Positions 44,302-52,518 of a stretch of DNA of 57,909 bases are shown here, in pieces. Source of the stretch: Acidobacteriota bacterium (GTDB lineage Bacteria; Acidobacteriota; Vicinamibacteria; Vicinamibacterales; UBA8438); assembly GCA_011523845.1 (NCBI GenBank), contig WTFV01000153.1, forward strand, positions 1 to 57,909, given 5' to 3'. A program made the translations under genes and the position numbers. The notes below the pieces were generated by a model that was not told where the DNA came from, made no database searches, and saw nothing but the letters and a program-made list of their open reading frames with translations. Position 1 is the stretch's first letter. Each line of letters starts with the position of its first letter.

Positions 44302-46668
44302 CTACAGCCCGGCGCCCTTGTCCTTCAGGATGCGCCACACCTTCTCGGGCGTGATCGGAATGTCGATGTGCCGCACGCCGAGATGCGCCAGCGCATCGAC
44401 GACGGCGTTGGCGATGGCCGGCGGCGCGCCCACCGTGGCCGACTCGCCGACGCCCTTGGCGCCCTGCGGATGGTGCGGCGACGGGGTCACGGTCTTGTCG
44501 GTCTCCCACCGCGGCGTCTCCATCGCGGTGGGGACCAGGTAGTCCATGAAGCTCCCGCCCGAGATGTTGCCGTTCTCGTCGTAGCTGATCTCCTCGAGCA
44601 GGGCAGGCGCCATGCCCATCGTCAGGCCGCCGTGGATCTGCCCGTCGACGATCATCGGGTTGATGATGTTGCCGCAGTCGTCCACCGCCACGAAGCGGCG
44701 GATCTTCACCTCTCCGGTGCCGCGGTCGATGTCGACGACGCAGATGTAGCTGCCGAACGGGAACGTCAGGTTCGGCGGGTCGTAGTACGAGACCGCCTCC
44801 AGGCCGCCCTCCATGCCCGGCGGGTGGTTGGTGTAGGCCGCGAACGCGATCTCCTGGATGGTCTTCGATTTCTGCGGCGCGCCCTTGACCGAGAAGGTCC
44901 CCGGCGTCCACTCCAGGTCGTCCTCGCTCACCTCCAGCAGGTAGGCGGCGATCTTCTTCGCCTTGTCCCTGACCTTGCGCGCGGCCATCGCCCCCGCCGC
45001 CCCGGCTGTCGGCGTCGAGCGGCTGGCGTAGGTGCCCAGCCCGTAGGGGGCGGTGTCGGTGTCGCCCTCCTCGATCTCGATGTGCGCGGCGGGAATCCCC
45101 AATTCCTCGGCGAGCACCTGCGCGTAGGTGGTCTCGTGGCCCTGGCCCTGCGACTTGGTGCCGAAGCGGGCGGTCGCCTTGCCGGTGGGATGGACCCGGA
45201 TCTCGCACGAGTCGAACATCTTGAGGCCGAGGATGTCGAAGGTCCGGGAAGGCCCGGCGCCGACGATCTCGGTGAAGCTCGAGATGCCGATGCCCATCAG
45301 CTCGCCCCGCCCGCGCTTGTCGGCCTGCTCCTTCCGCAGCTCGGCGTACCCGATCCGCTCCATAGCCTTCTCGAGGGCGCCGTGGTAGTTGCCGCTGTCG
45401 TACTCCCAGCCCAGCACCGACTTGTAGGGGAACTTGTCGGCGGGGACGAAGTTCTTCAGGCGCAGGTCGGCCGGGTCCATCTTCAGCTCGTGGGCCATGA
45501 TGTCGGTCAGCCGCTCGATGGTGTGGACCGCCTCGGTCACGCGGAACGAGCAGCGGTAGGCGATGCCCCCCGGCGGCTTGTTCGTGTACACGCCGTCCAC
45601 CTCGGCGAAGGCATGCTTCAGGTCGTAGGACCCGGTGACGATGGAGAACAGGCCCGCCGGGAACTTCGACGGGTTGGCGGCGGCGTCGGTGTAGCCGTGG
45701 TCGGCCACCGTCTTGATCTTGAGCGCCGTCAGCGTGCCGTCCTTGGTCGCCCCGAGCTCGGCCTTCAGGTGGTAGTCGCGGGCGAAGGAGTCGGCCTGCA
45801 GGTTCTCCATCCGGTCCTCGACCCACTTGACCGGCTTGCCCACGACGACCGACGCGGCGATTGCGAGCACGTACCCCGGATAGACCGGCACCTTGCCGCC
45901 GAACCCGCCGCCGATGTCGGGGGAGATGACCTGGATCTTCTCTTCCGACAGCCCCACGTGCCCGGCCACCAGGGCCAGCACGGTGCGGATGGCGTGCGGC
46001 GCCTGGGTGGTCATGTAGACCTTCAGCTTGCCCATCACCCGGTCGAAGTCGGCGACGCAGCCGCAGGTCTCGATGGACGCGACGTGGATGCGCGGGATGT
46101 ACAGGTCCTGCTTGACGACGACGTCGGCGCCGGCCAGCGCGCCTTCCGTGGCGGCCCGGTCTCCCACCTCCCAGTGGAAGATGTGGTTGTCCTTCTTGTC
46201 CTCCTTGTCCGTGCGCAGCACCGGCGCGTCCGGCTCCAGCGCCTTGAACGGATCGACGACGACCGGCAGCGGGTCGTAGTCCACCTCCACCGCCTCGACC
46301 CCGTCGGCCGCGGCGTAGCGGTCGGTCGCGACCACCGCGGCCACCTCCTGCGCCTGGTACATGACCTTCTCGGTCGGCAGCACCATCTGGGTGTCGGACA
46401 TCAGGGTCGGCATCCAGTGCAGGTTGTACTGCTCGAGGGTCTCGCCGGTGATGACCGCGAGCACCCCGGGGATCTTCAGGGCGTTCTCCGAATTGATGGA
46501 CTTGATCCGCGCGTGCGCGAAGGGGCTGCGGACGATGTCCAGGTAGAGCATGCCCGGAAGCTGGATGTCGTCCACGTAGTTGCCCTGGCCGCGGATGAAG
46601 CGCGGATCCTCCTTGCGCTTCATCGAGTGGCCCATCCCGCACACTTCCGGCGTCGTCTGGGGTGCCAT
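44302..46668 (-). CDS. coxL: Aerobic carbon monoxide dehydrogenase large subunit, form I
   Basis: 788 aa from ATG 46668, with GGAGGAGAG a few nt upstream. Molybdopterin-binding subunit of the xanthine-oxidase superfamily. The form I CODH active-site loop AYRCSFR is present, with the Cu/S-binding Cys at residue 373, which separates it from form II (AYRGAGR) and from xanthine dehydrogenases. Other marks are PDIGGGFGGK, FGTKSQGQGHETTYAQ, and the near C-terminal GAKGVGESATVGAPPAIANAVVDAL with the catalytic Glu. Oxidises CO to CO2 at a [CuSMoO2] centre; electrons leave through CoxS and CoxM. Last gene of the cox operon. Confidence 0.95.
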   Translation of the reverse strand: MAPQTTPEVCGMGHSMKRKEDPRFIRGQGNYVDDIQLPGMLYLDIVRSPFAHARIKSINSENALKIPGVLAVITGETLEQYNLHWMPTLMSDTQMVLPTEKVMYQAQEVAAVVATDRYAAADGVEAVEVDYDPLPVVVDPFKALEPDAPVLRTDKEDKKDNHIFHWEVGDRAATEGALAGADVVVKQDLYIPRIHVASIETCGCVADFDRVMGKLKVYMTTQAPHAIRTVLALVAGHVGLSEEKIQVISPDIGGGFGGKVPVYPGYVLAIAASVVVGKPVKWVEDRMENLQADSFARDYHLKAELGATKDGTLTALKIKTVADHGYTDAAANPSKFPAGLFSIVTGSYDLKHAFAEVDGVYTNKPPGGIAYRCSFRVTEAVHTIERLTDIMAHELKMDPADLRLKNFVPADKFPYKSVLGWEYDSGNYHGALEKAMERIGYAELRKEQADKRGRGELMGIGISSFTEIVGAGPSRTFDILGLKMFDSCEIRVHPTGKATARFGTKSQGQGHETTYAQVLAEELGIPAAHIEIEEGDTDTAPYGLGTYASRSTPTAGAAGAMAARKVRDKAKKIAAYLLEVSEDDLEWTPGTFSVKGAPQKSKTIQEIAFAAYTNHPPGMEGGLEAVSYYDPPNLTFPFGSYICVVDIDRGTGEVKIRRFVAVDDCGNIINPMIVDGQIHGGLTMGMAPALLEEISYDENGNISGGSFMDYLVPTAMETPRWETDKTVTPSPHHPQGAKGVGESATVGAPPAIANAVVDALAHLGVRHIDIPITPEKVWRILKDKGAGL

Positions 46669-46743
46669 GGTTTCTCTCCTCCGCGCCGTTCCTGCGCGGA
46701 ATCGCCGCCCGCGAAATCGCCGCCGACACGCCGCAGGGTCGAG

Positions 46744-46909
46744 CTGCGGCGTCCGTTTGCCGCCCGACCAGCCCGCGAGGCGCCCGCGCCGTTCTACGGC
46801 GCCGACTCCTCGCCCGGAACCGTCGTCTGCGGCTCCGATTGCCGCCCGACCAATCCACCAGAGTCCGCGCCGTTCTACGACGCCGACCCCTCGCGCAGCT
46901 TCGCGGCCG
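46744..46909 (-). repeat. Family B repeat, two tandem 83-bp units (B4)
   Basis: Units starting at 46744 and 46827 share CTGCGGC, TTGCCGCCCGACCA and GCGCCGTTCTACG, then CGCCGAC and CCTCGC. They match copy B1 in inverse orientation. They fill the coxS-coxL gap, and the last codons and TAG stop of coxS (46875-46877) lie in the second unit. Confidence 0.65.
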
Positions 46910-47360
46910 CGTACTCGACCGACTTGACGATGCTCACGTAGCCCGTGCAGCGGCACAGGTTCCCCGATATCGCCTGCCGGATGTCCGCCTCGCTCGGATC
47001 GGCGTTCCGATCGAGCAGGGCGCGCCCGGTCATCAGCATGCCCGGCGTGCAGAAGCCGCACTGCAGTCCGTGCTCCTGCTGGAACCCTTCCTGGAGCGGA
47101 TGCAGTGTGCCATTCTGCTCCAGGCCCTCCACCGTCTGGACTTCCCGGCCGTCCGCCTGCACGGCCAGCACCGTGCACGACTTGACGGGCTCGCCGTCGA
47201 GCAGCACCGTGCAAGCGCCGCAGTGCGTCGTGTCGCAGCCGATGTGGGTCCCGGTCAGGCGCAGCACGTCGCGGAGCCAGTGCACGAGCAGGAGACGCGA
47301 CTCGACCGCGCCTTCCTGCGGCGCCCCGTTCACGGTGATCCGAACGTCGTGTGTCGCCAT
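46875..47360 (-). CDS. coxS: Carbon monoxide dehydrogenase small subunit (2Fe-2S)
   Basis: 161 aa. N-terminal plant-type [2Fe-2S] domain (GCDTTHCGACTVLLDG) and C-terminal helical [2Fe-2S] domain (CGFCTPGMLMTGRALL... NLCRCTGYVSIVKSV), the standard two-cluster subunit of Mo hydroxylases. Passes electrons from the Mo-Cu site of CoxL to the FAD of CoxM. Starts 2 nt after the coxM stop. Its final residues (EGSAS) are encoded by repeat B4. Confidence 0.95.
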   Translation of the reverse strand: MATHDVRITVNGAPQEGAVESRLLLVHWLRDVLRLTGTHIGCDTTHCGACTVLLDGEPVKSCTVLAVQADGREVQTVEGLEQNGTLHPLQEGFQQEHGLQCGFCTPGMLMTGRALLDRNADPSEADIRQAISGNLCRCTGYVSIVKSVEYAAAKLREGSAS

Positions 47361-47362
47361 GC

Positions 47363-48235
47363 CTACTGCCCTCCCGCCCGCTGGACGGCCTTGTGGATCG
47401 CCCGGCCCGTCAGCACGCGCGCCATGTCGCGCTTGTACTCCACCGACCCGCGCCGGTCGGCGCTGGGCGACGTGGCGTCCGCGGCCAGCCGCGCGGCTTC
47501 GGCGATGGCCGCCGCGTCCGGCTGCCGCCCCCGGAGAGACCCTTCCGCCGCGGTCGCCTCGATCGGCGTCGGTCCGGCGTTGGTCAGGCCGATCCCGATC
47601 CGCGCTATCTCCCCCTGCCCGCCGAGCGTGACCTGAACGGCCGCGGCGGCGGTGGCGTAGTCGCCCACCTTGCGCTCGAGCTTGACGTAGGCGCCGCCGC
47701 TGCGGGGCGGAGGAACGGGAATCCTGATTTCGGTGAGGATCTCGGCCGGTGCGAGCGCGGTGGCGAAGAGCCCGGTGAAGAAGCGCGTGATCGGGATGGT
47801 GCGCTCGCCCCGGGGCCCTCGCGCCACCACCTCGGCATCGAGCGCGAGCATCGTCGCCGGGTGGTCGTTCGCCGGGTCGCCGTGCGCCAGGTTGCCGCCC
47901 ACCGTGGCGCGGTTGCGCACCAGCGGGTCGGCGATGACGGCGGCGGTGTCGAGCAGGATCGGGTACTTCTCGCGAATCAGATCCGAGCGTTCCAGGTCGG
48001 CTTCCCGCGTGGCGCCGCCGATACGCAGGTAGCCGTCCGCCTCCGTGATGCCCGTGAGCCCGGGAATGCGCCCGATGTCCACCAGGTGGCCGGCGTCACC
48101 GAGGCGGAGCTTGAGCAGCGGCAGGAGGCTCTGGCCGCCGGACAGCACCTTCGCCTCGTCCCCGTGCCGTTCGAGCAGCGCCACCGCTTCGTCGAGCGTG
48201 TCCGGTGCGTGGTAGTCGAATGCCGACGGAATCAT
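47363..48235 (-). CDS. coxM: Carbon monoxide dehydrogenase medium subunit (FAD)
   Basis: 290 aa from ATG 48235. FAD-binding PCMH-type domain: FDYHAPDTLDEAVALL, VLSGGQSLLPLLKLRL (the AGGQSL motif), VRNRATVGGNLAHGDPANDHPATMLAL (the TIGG motif), then the CODH C-terminal domain. Transfers electrons to the quinone pool. Eleven nt after coxG. Confidence 0.95.
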   Translation of the reverse strand: MIPSAFDYHAPDTLDEAVALLERHGDEAKVLSGGQSLLPLLKLRLGDAGHLVDIGRIPGLTGITEADGYLRIGGATREADLERSDLIREKYPILLDTAAVIADPLVRNRATVGGNLAHGDPANDHPATMLALDAEVVARGPRGERTIPITRFFTGLFATALAPAEILTEIRIPVPPPRSGGAYVKLERKVGDYATAAAAVQVTLGGQGEIARIGIGLTNAGPTPIEATAAEGSLRGRQPDAAAIAEAARLAADATSPSADRRGSVEYKRDMARVLTGRAIHKAVQRAGGQ

Positions 48236-48246
48236 TGGGGCGCTCC

Positions 48247-48918
48247 TCAATTCGCAATCAGCCACAGGATCACGGCCACGATGGCGACGGCCAGCCAGAA
48301 AACGGGCCGGCGCACGAGTCGTCCGAGGGCACGCCTGCCGACCGTGGCGCCGAGGGAAACGGCGTCGATGCGGTCCGCATCCGGGGAGTCGGAAGCGGGT
48401 CGCTCGCCGGCCGGGGTGTCCGAGCCCGCCCGTTCGCCGACCGGGGTGTCCGTCCGGCCGGACGCCGATTCCAGCGCACCCCGCATCGCCTCGGTGAACT
48501 GCCGGAACATCTGGTCGCTGACGTCCTGGACGATGCCCCGGCCGAACTGGGCCAGGATGCCGGTGATGTTCACCGCCGACGAGACCGTCACTTCGGTCTC
48601 GGCGGGGCCGCGCGCGACGACCCGGCTCGTCATGCGCATGTCGGCTCCGCCCTTGCCGCGCACGTCCTGGCCCGCCGCGACGATCTCCGCCACGCCCTCT
48701 TCCTCGTCCAGCCGCTCGAAGCGCACCGTGCCCTTGTAGCGGGCCGAGACCGGGCCGACCTTGACGGCGATCGTGCCGGCGTGCGTCCGCTCGTCGACCC
48801 GTCCCGTGATCGAGGCGCCGGGCAGGCAACCCGCCACCCGGGACGGATCGGCGAGAAACGCCCACACCTCCCGCCGGGCGGCGTGGATGACGAACTGCTT
48901 CTCGATGGGAATGGCCAT
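48247..48918 (-). CDS. coxG: CoxG, membrane-anchored SRPBCC protein
   Basis: 223 aa. SRPBCC/CoxG domain (EKQFVIHAARREVWAFLADPSRVAGCLPGA... AEIVAAGQDVRGKGGADM, residues 1-150), a Ser/Asp/Pro/Glu-rich linker with the repeated element GERxxSDxP (about 155-180), and a C-terminal transmembrane helix (VFWLAVAIVAVILWLI). CoxG-type proteins recruit CO dehydrogenase to the membrane and are proposed to carry quinone. The C-terminal anchor agrees with this. Confidence 0.9.
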   Translation of the reverse strand: MAIPIEKQFVIHAARREVWAFLADPSRVAGCLPGASITGRVDERTHAGTIAVKVGPVSARYKGTVRFERLDEEEGVAEIVAAGQDVRGKGGADMRMTSRVVARGPAETEVTVSSAVNITGILAQFGRGIVQDVSDQMFRQFTEAMRGALESASGRTDTPVGERAGSDTPAGERPASDSPDADRIDAVSLGATVGRRALGRLVRRPVFWLAVAIVAVILWLIAN

Positions 48919-48928
48919 GTCAGTCCGA

Positions 48929-49099
48929 TGGCGGCCCGTGGCGAAAGCCCCGCTGCATTCGAGCGGCGATGCATCCCGCCTGGACTGCGTTACTCCTCGG
49001 TCGCGTATTGCGCGCTATGCTCCCTCGTCGCGCCGGGCACCGGGTGTCCGGGCGCCTCGCCGCTCTCGGTGCTACGCGGGGTTCCGCCACTGGCCGCCA
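48929..49099 (+). repeat. Family A repeat, long copy A2
   Basis: 171 bp with imperfect 13-bp ends, TGGCGGCCCGTGG and CCACTGGCCGCCA (12 of 13 pair). Aligns along its whole length with copy A3, for example GCATTCGAGCGGCG, TGCTCCCTCGTCGCGCC and CGCCTCGCCGCT. The coxE stop codon (48990) and its last ~36 codons lie inside it. Confidence 0.8.
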
Positions 49100-50237
49100 G
49101 GAGCGGCAACAGCCGCTCGAGCGATTCCAGATTGTGCGCGGGCACGAAATGCTCGACGTGAGGAAGGGCCGCCTTCATCCCGCGCGCTTCCGGCCGGTAG
49201 CGCGGGTCGCCCAGCAGCGGGTTGAGCCAGATCACCTTCCGCGCCTTCTCCCCGATTGCGCGCATCGCCTCGGCCAGCACGGCGGGGCTGTCCCGGTCGA
49301 GCCCGTCGCTGAGCACCACGACGACGGTCTTCGCGCTCACCAGCGTATCCAGATACCGCGTGACGAACTCGTCCAGACTCGCGCCGATGCGGGTCCCGCC
49401 GGACCAGTCGGGCACGCCGGCGGCCAGACGGTCCAGGGTAGGAGCGATCTTGTCCGGTGTCAGCCACGGCGTCAACCGGGTCAGCGAGGTGTTGAACGCG
49501 AATACCTCGCAACGCCGCACCACGCGCTTGAGGGACAGCGCGAAGGTCAGCAGGAAGCGGGTGTGCGGGTCCATCGAGCCGCTGGTATCGCACAGCAGCA
49601 CCACGTCCGGCTTTTCCACGGCGCGGTCCCGCCGCGCCAGCGAGAGGAACTCGCCTCCGGTGCCGACCGCGCGGCGGAAGCTGCGTCGCAGATCCACCCG
49701 GCCCCCGGCGCGGACCGGCGCCAGGCGGCGGCTCGGCCGGCATCGCAGCCGGCGCGCCGCCCGGGCCAGCAGCCGCTCCATGGCGGGCAGGTCGTCCGCG
49801 GACCAGTCGTCGAAGGGCTTGCGGCGCAGGAGCACGTCGGAGGAGTAGCCCGGCGTATCGCCGCTGGTCGTCTCGCGTCCGCGTTCGCCGGGAAGCTGCC
49901 CGGTTGCCTGCATCCAACGCCATTGGGGGATCCGGCCGGTCCGATCCGAGCGTGGCCGCGACCGTTCCGGTGGTGTGGCCGGCTGGTCCGGCGCTCGGGC
50001 CGGCCGATCCTCGGCGGCCCAGAAGCCCTGAAGCAGCTCGTCGAACGTGTCCCAGTCGGGCCGTCGGATCTTCAGCGCGGCGCGCAACGCATGGCGAACC
50101 TCGTCGCGATCCGCGCGATCCACCAGCAGGAGCGCGGCCGCGCCGTCGATCTCGTCGCTCAAGCAAACGCCCACGCCCCGTTCCCGCAGCCGGCCCGCGA
50201 GGCGGGCCAGCCGTTCCGCGACGTCACGGTCAGGCAT
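48990..50237 (-). CDS. coxE: CoxE-like VWA-domain protein
   Basis: 415 aa from ATG 50237. C-terminal von Willebrand A domain with the metal-ion site DTSGSMD (about 245) and TRIGASLDEF; N-terminal region typical of CoxE, with a disordered Arg/Pro-rich stretch (about 80-120). CoxE works with the MoxR-type ATPase CoxD to mature the [CuSMoO2] centre. The C-terminal 36 residues (from about SGGTPRSTESGEAPG on) are translated repeat A2 and are probably dispensable. Confidence 0.9.
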   Translation of the reverse strand: MPDRDVAERLARLAGRLRERGVGVCLSDEIDGAAALLLVDRADRDEVRHALRAALKIRRPDWDTFDELLQGFWAAEDRPARAPDQPATPPERSRPRSDRTGRIPQWRWMQATGQLPGERGRETTSGDTPGYSSDVLLRRKPFDDWSADDLPAMERLLARAARRLRCRPSRRLAPVRAGGRVDLRRSFRRAVGTGGEFLSLARRDRAVEKPDVVLLCDTSGSMDPHTRFLLTFALSLKRVVRRCEVFAFNTSLTRLTPWLTPDKIAPTLDRLAAGVPDWSGGTRIGASLDEFVTRYLDTLVSAKTVVVVLSDGLDRDSPAVLAEAMRAIGEKARKVIWLNPLLGDPRYRPEARGMKAALPHVEHFVPAHNLESLERLLPLLAASGGTPRSTESGEAPGHPVPGATREHSAQYATEE

Positions 50238-50247
50238 CGGCGCCGCC

Positions 50248-50408
50248 AGGAGCCCGTGGCAGAATCCCCGCGGCATTCGAGCGGCGCTGCATCCCGCGTG
50301 GACGGCGTTGCTCCTCGGTCGAATATGCCCGATATGCTCCCTCGTCGCGCCTTGCCAGGCGGGCGCCTCGCCGCTGTCGGTGCTCGCGCGGTTTCACCAC
50401 GGGCTCCT
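50248..50408 (+). repeat. Family A repeat, long copy A3
   Basis: 161 bp, bounded by perfect 12-bp inverted ends AGGAGCCCGTGG (50248-50259) and CCACGGGCTCCT (50397-50408). It sits exactly between coxD and coxE and supplies the coxD stop codon and last residues (PRSPW). Confidence 0.85.
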
Positions 50409-51290
50409 CGGTGATCCTGCGCCGGCGAGCAGCGATTCGACGTCGCGCGCGGTCAGGTCCTGCACGTCGTGGTGGTCCTTCAGAACGCACCCCAGCGTCT
50501 CCGCCACCGTGTCGACGTCGAGCCGATCCTGTCGCAGGGCCAGCAACGCGCGGGTCCAGTCCAGCGTTTCGGCCACGCCCGGCGCCTTGCGCAGACGGCG
50601 TCCGCGGAGCGCCTGCATGACCGCCGCTATCTCGTCGGCCAATCCGTCGAGGACCTCCGGCACCCTGGCGCGGATGATGCGCACCTCCTTCTCCAGCGAC
50701 GGGTGCTCGACGTAGAGGTAGAAGCACCGGCGGCGCAACGCGTCCCCTATCTCGCGCGTGCGGTTCGACGTCAGCACGACGTACGGCACGTGCGTGGCGG
50801 CGATGGGGCCGAGCTCGGGAATCGTCACCTGGAAGTCGGACAGGACTTCCAGCAGGAAGGCCTCGAAGCCGTCGTCGGCTCGATCGATCTCGTCGATCAG
50901 CAGGACCGGCGGGCCGTCGCGGCGGGTGATGGCGCGCAGCAGCGGGCGTTCCAGGAGGCAGTCGCGGCTGAAGATCATCTGCTCGGTCTGCGCCGGTTCC
51001 CTGCCCTCGGTGCCCGCGATGCGGAGGCGCAGCAGTTGCCGCTGGTAGTTCCACTCGTAGAGCGCCGTGTTGACGTCGATCCCCTCGTAGCACTGGAGCC
51101 GGATCAGCTCGGTGTCCAGGATCCGGGCCAGCACCTTGGCGATTTCGGTCTTGCCGACGCCGGCGTCCCCCTCGACGAGGAGGGGCTTGCGCATCGTGTG
51201 AGCCAGATAGACCGCCGTGGCGATGGCGGGCTCGGCGACGTACCCCTCGCGCTCCATCGCCGCCTGCGTCTCGCGCACCTCCGGCCGCAC
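50394..51290 (-). CDS. coxD: CoxD, MoxR-type AAA+ ATPase
   Basis: 298 aa from GTG 51290 (GAGGGG box; ATG 51257 is an alternative). MoxR AAA+ with Walker A VEGDAGVGKTEIA, Walker B VLLIDEIDRADDGFEAFLLE, sensor VVLTSNRTREIGDALRRRCF. CoxD is the ATPase needed to sulfurate the Mo site of CO dehydrogenase. Immediately after the xdhC-YHS gene (1-nt gap). Confidence 0.92.
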   Translation of the reverse strand: MRPEVRETQAAMEREGYVAEPAIATAVYLAHTMRKPLLVEGDAGVGKTEIAKVLARILDTELIRLQCYEGIDVNTALYEWNYQRQLLRLRIAGTEGREPAQTEQMIFSRDCLLERPLLRAITRRDGPPVLLIDEIDRADDGFEAFLLEVLSDFQVTIPELGPIAATHVPYVVLTSNRTREIGDALRRRCFYLYVEHPSLEKEVRIIRARVPEVLDGLADEIAAVMQALRGRRLRKAPGVAETLDWTRALLALRQDRLDVDTVAETLGCVLKDHHDVQDLTARDVESLLAGAGSPRSPW

Positions 51291-51291
51291 G

Positions 51292-52410
51292 CTACCCCTC
51301 CGGCGCCGCCGCGGCGACGTACTCGTGCGGCTCGGCCACGAACCGCTCGCGGCAGTGCGCGCAGCAGAAGTACCAGGTCCTGCCTCCGATGTCGGCCTGG
51401 TGGGTGGTCGCCGCGACGGCAACGGACATGCCGCACACCGGGTCGCGCGCGGTCTGCGTGACGGTCGCGGCGGCAGCCGGGCCGCTGTCGGTTTCACGCG
51501 CGGTCTGCGTGACGGTCGCGGCGGTGGGGCGGGGGTCGCGCCCGGCGTGGGTGCCGGCCGTGGCGGGTCCCGGGTCGCGGTCGGTGCGGTCGGCGCGGGC
51601 GCGCTCTTCCCGGGACCGCTCGTTACGGGCGCGCCTGGTGATCTCGGCGAGGATGCTCAGAGCAATCTCCTCGGGCGTCTCCGCGCCGATGTCGAGGCCG
51701 GCCGGATTGGCGATGCGGTCGAGCTGTTCCGGCGTGGCGCCCTGTGCGGCCAGCGTCTCGCGTATGTGTCCGAACCGCTTGCGGCTGGCTACGACGCCGA
51801 CGTAGGCAGGCATCAACCGACTGGCCGCCCGGGCCGCCTCCTCGTCCCGCTGCCCGAGGGTCGCGACGACCGCGAAGCAGCGGGCGGCGTCCTGCGCGGA
51901 CCCCGGCGGCTCGATCGAAGCGTCGCTGGTCACCAAGCGGCCCGCGTCCGGGAATAGCGTCTCGCTGGCTTCCGGATCGACCGCTTCCACCCGGTAGCCG
52001 AGGACGGCCGCCAGGCGGGCCAGCGCCTGCGCGGTTGGCGACACGCCGAAGATCAACAATCGGCGTGCCGGCAGCAGGGGCTCGATGTAGATCTCCACGC
52101 TCCCCCCGCTGTGGCAGGCCATGGGAAACACCGTCAGCCCGGGTCGAGCGACCGGCGCCGAGTCGGGGTCGCGGACGATGCCAATCAATCGCGGCGCTCC
52201 GTCGGCAAGGGCTGCCAGCGCTTCGCGGATCACGGTCGGCCGCGTGCAGCTTCCGCCCAGCCAGCCGTGGAACTCGCCGTCCGGTGTCACGACGGCGCTG
52301 TCGCCGACCCGGGCCGAGCTCGGCGGCTCCCGGCGGACGACCGTGGCCAGCGCGAACGGCTCGCTGCGACCGGCGAGTTCGGATGCGAGCCGCAGAGTGT
52401 CAGTGTGCAT
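51292..52410 (-). CDS. XdhC/CoxF-like maturation factor fused to a YHS metal-binding domain
   Basis: 372 aa from ATG 52410. XdhC N-terminal part (LATVVRREPPSSARVGDSAVVTPDGEFHGWLGGSCTRPTV, with the Cys expected to hold the Mo cofactor), Rossmann part (RRLLIFGVSPTAQALARLAAVLGYRV), then a low-complexity linker with a repeated ATVTQTAR motif (about 300-325) and a C-terminal YHS domain (DPVCGMSVAV... WYFCCAHCRERFVAEPHEY). YHS domains bind soft metals through this Cys set. XdhC-type proteins in cox clusters take part in loading the Mo-Cu cofactor. The fusion is unusual. The longer upstream frame is rejected. Confidence 0.85.
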   Translation of the reverse strand: MHTDTLRLASELAGRSEPFALATVVRREPPSSARVGDSAVVTPDGEFHGWLGGSCTRPTVIREALAALADGAPRLIGIVRDPDSAPVARPGLTVFPMACHSGGSVEIYIEPLLPARRLLIFGVSPTAQALARLAAVLGYRVEAVDPEASETLFPDAGRLVTSDASIEPPGSAQDAARCFAVVATLGQRDEEAARAASRLMPAYVGVVASRKRFGHIRETLAAQGATPEQLDRIANPAGLDIGAETPEEIALSILAEITRRARNERSREERARADRTDRDPGPATAGTHAGRDPRPTAATVTQTARETDSGPAAAATVTQTARDPVCGMSVAVAATTHQADIGGRTWYFCCAHCRERFVAEPHEYVAAAAPEG

Positions 52411-52518
52411 CGCGATGTGATCTCGGCGCGGGTAACGCCTCGCTGCGACTGGCGAGTTCGGATGCAAGCCGCAAAGTGTCAGTGCGCATCGTGATGTGAT
52501 CTCGGTGCGGGCCCGGCG
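52361..52518. repeat. 79-bp tandem duplication spanning the xdhC-YHS start
   Basis: Units 52361-52439 and 52440-52518 share TCGCTGCGAC, GGCGAGTTCGGATGC, AGTGTCAGTG and GCATCG, then GATGTGATCTCGG, with a handful of substitutions. One unit holds the real start of the xdhC-YHS gene, the other a dead copy of that start plus the end of the mocA-like gene. Confidence 0.8.

Noticed and set aside
44302..46668. Annotating the large subunit as xanthine dehydrogenase or form II CODH
   Set aside because: The active-site loop is AYRCSFR with the copper-ligand Cys, the form I CO dehydrogenase signature, and coxG, coxD and coxE are adjacent.
48929..50408. The two family A copies flanking coxE as ends of a composite transposon
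   Set aside because: coxE is an expected member of the cox cluster in its expected place, and the copies differ in outer TIR sequence; independent insertions explain them better.
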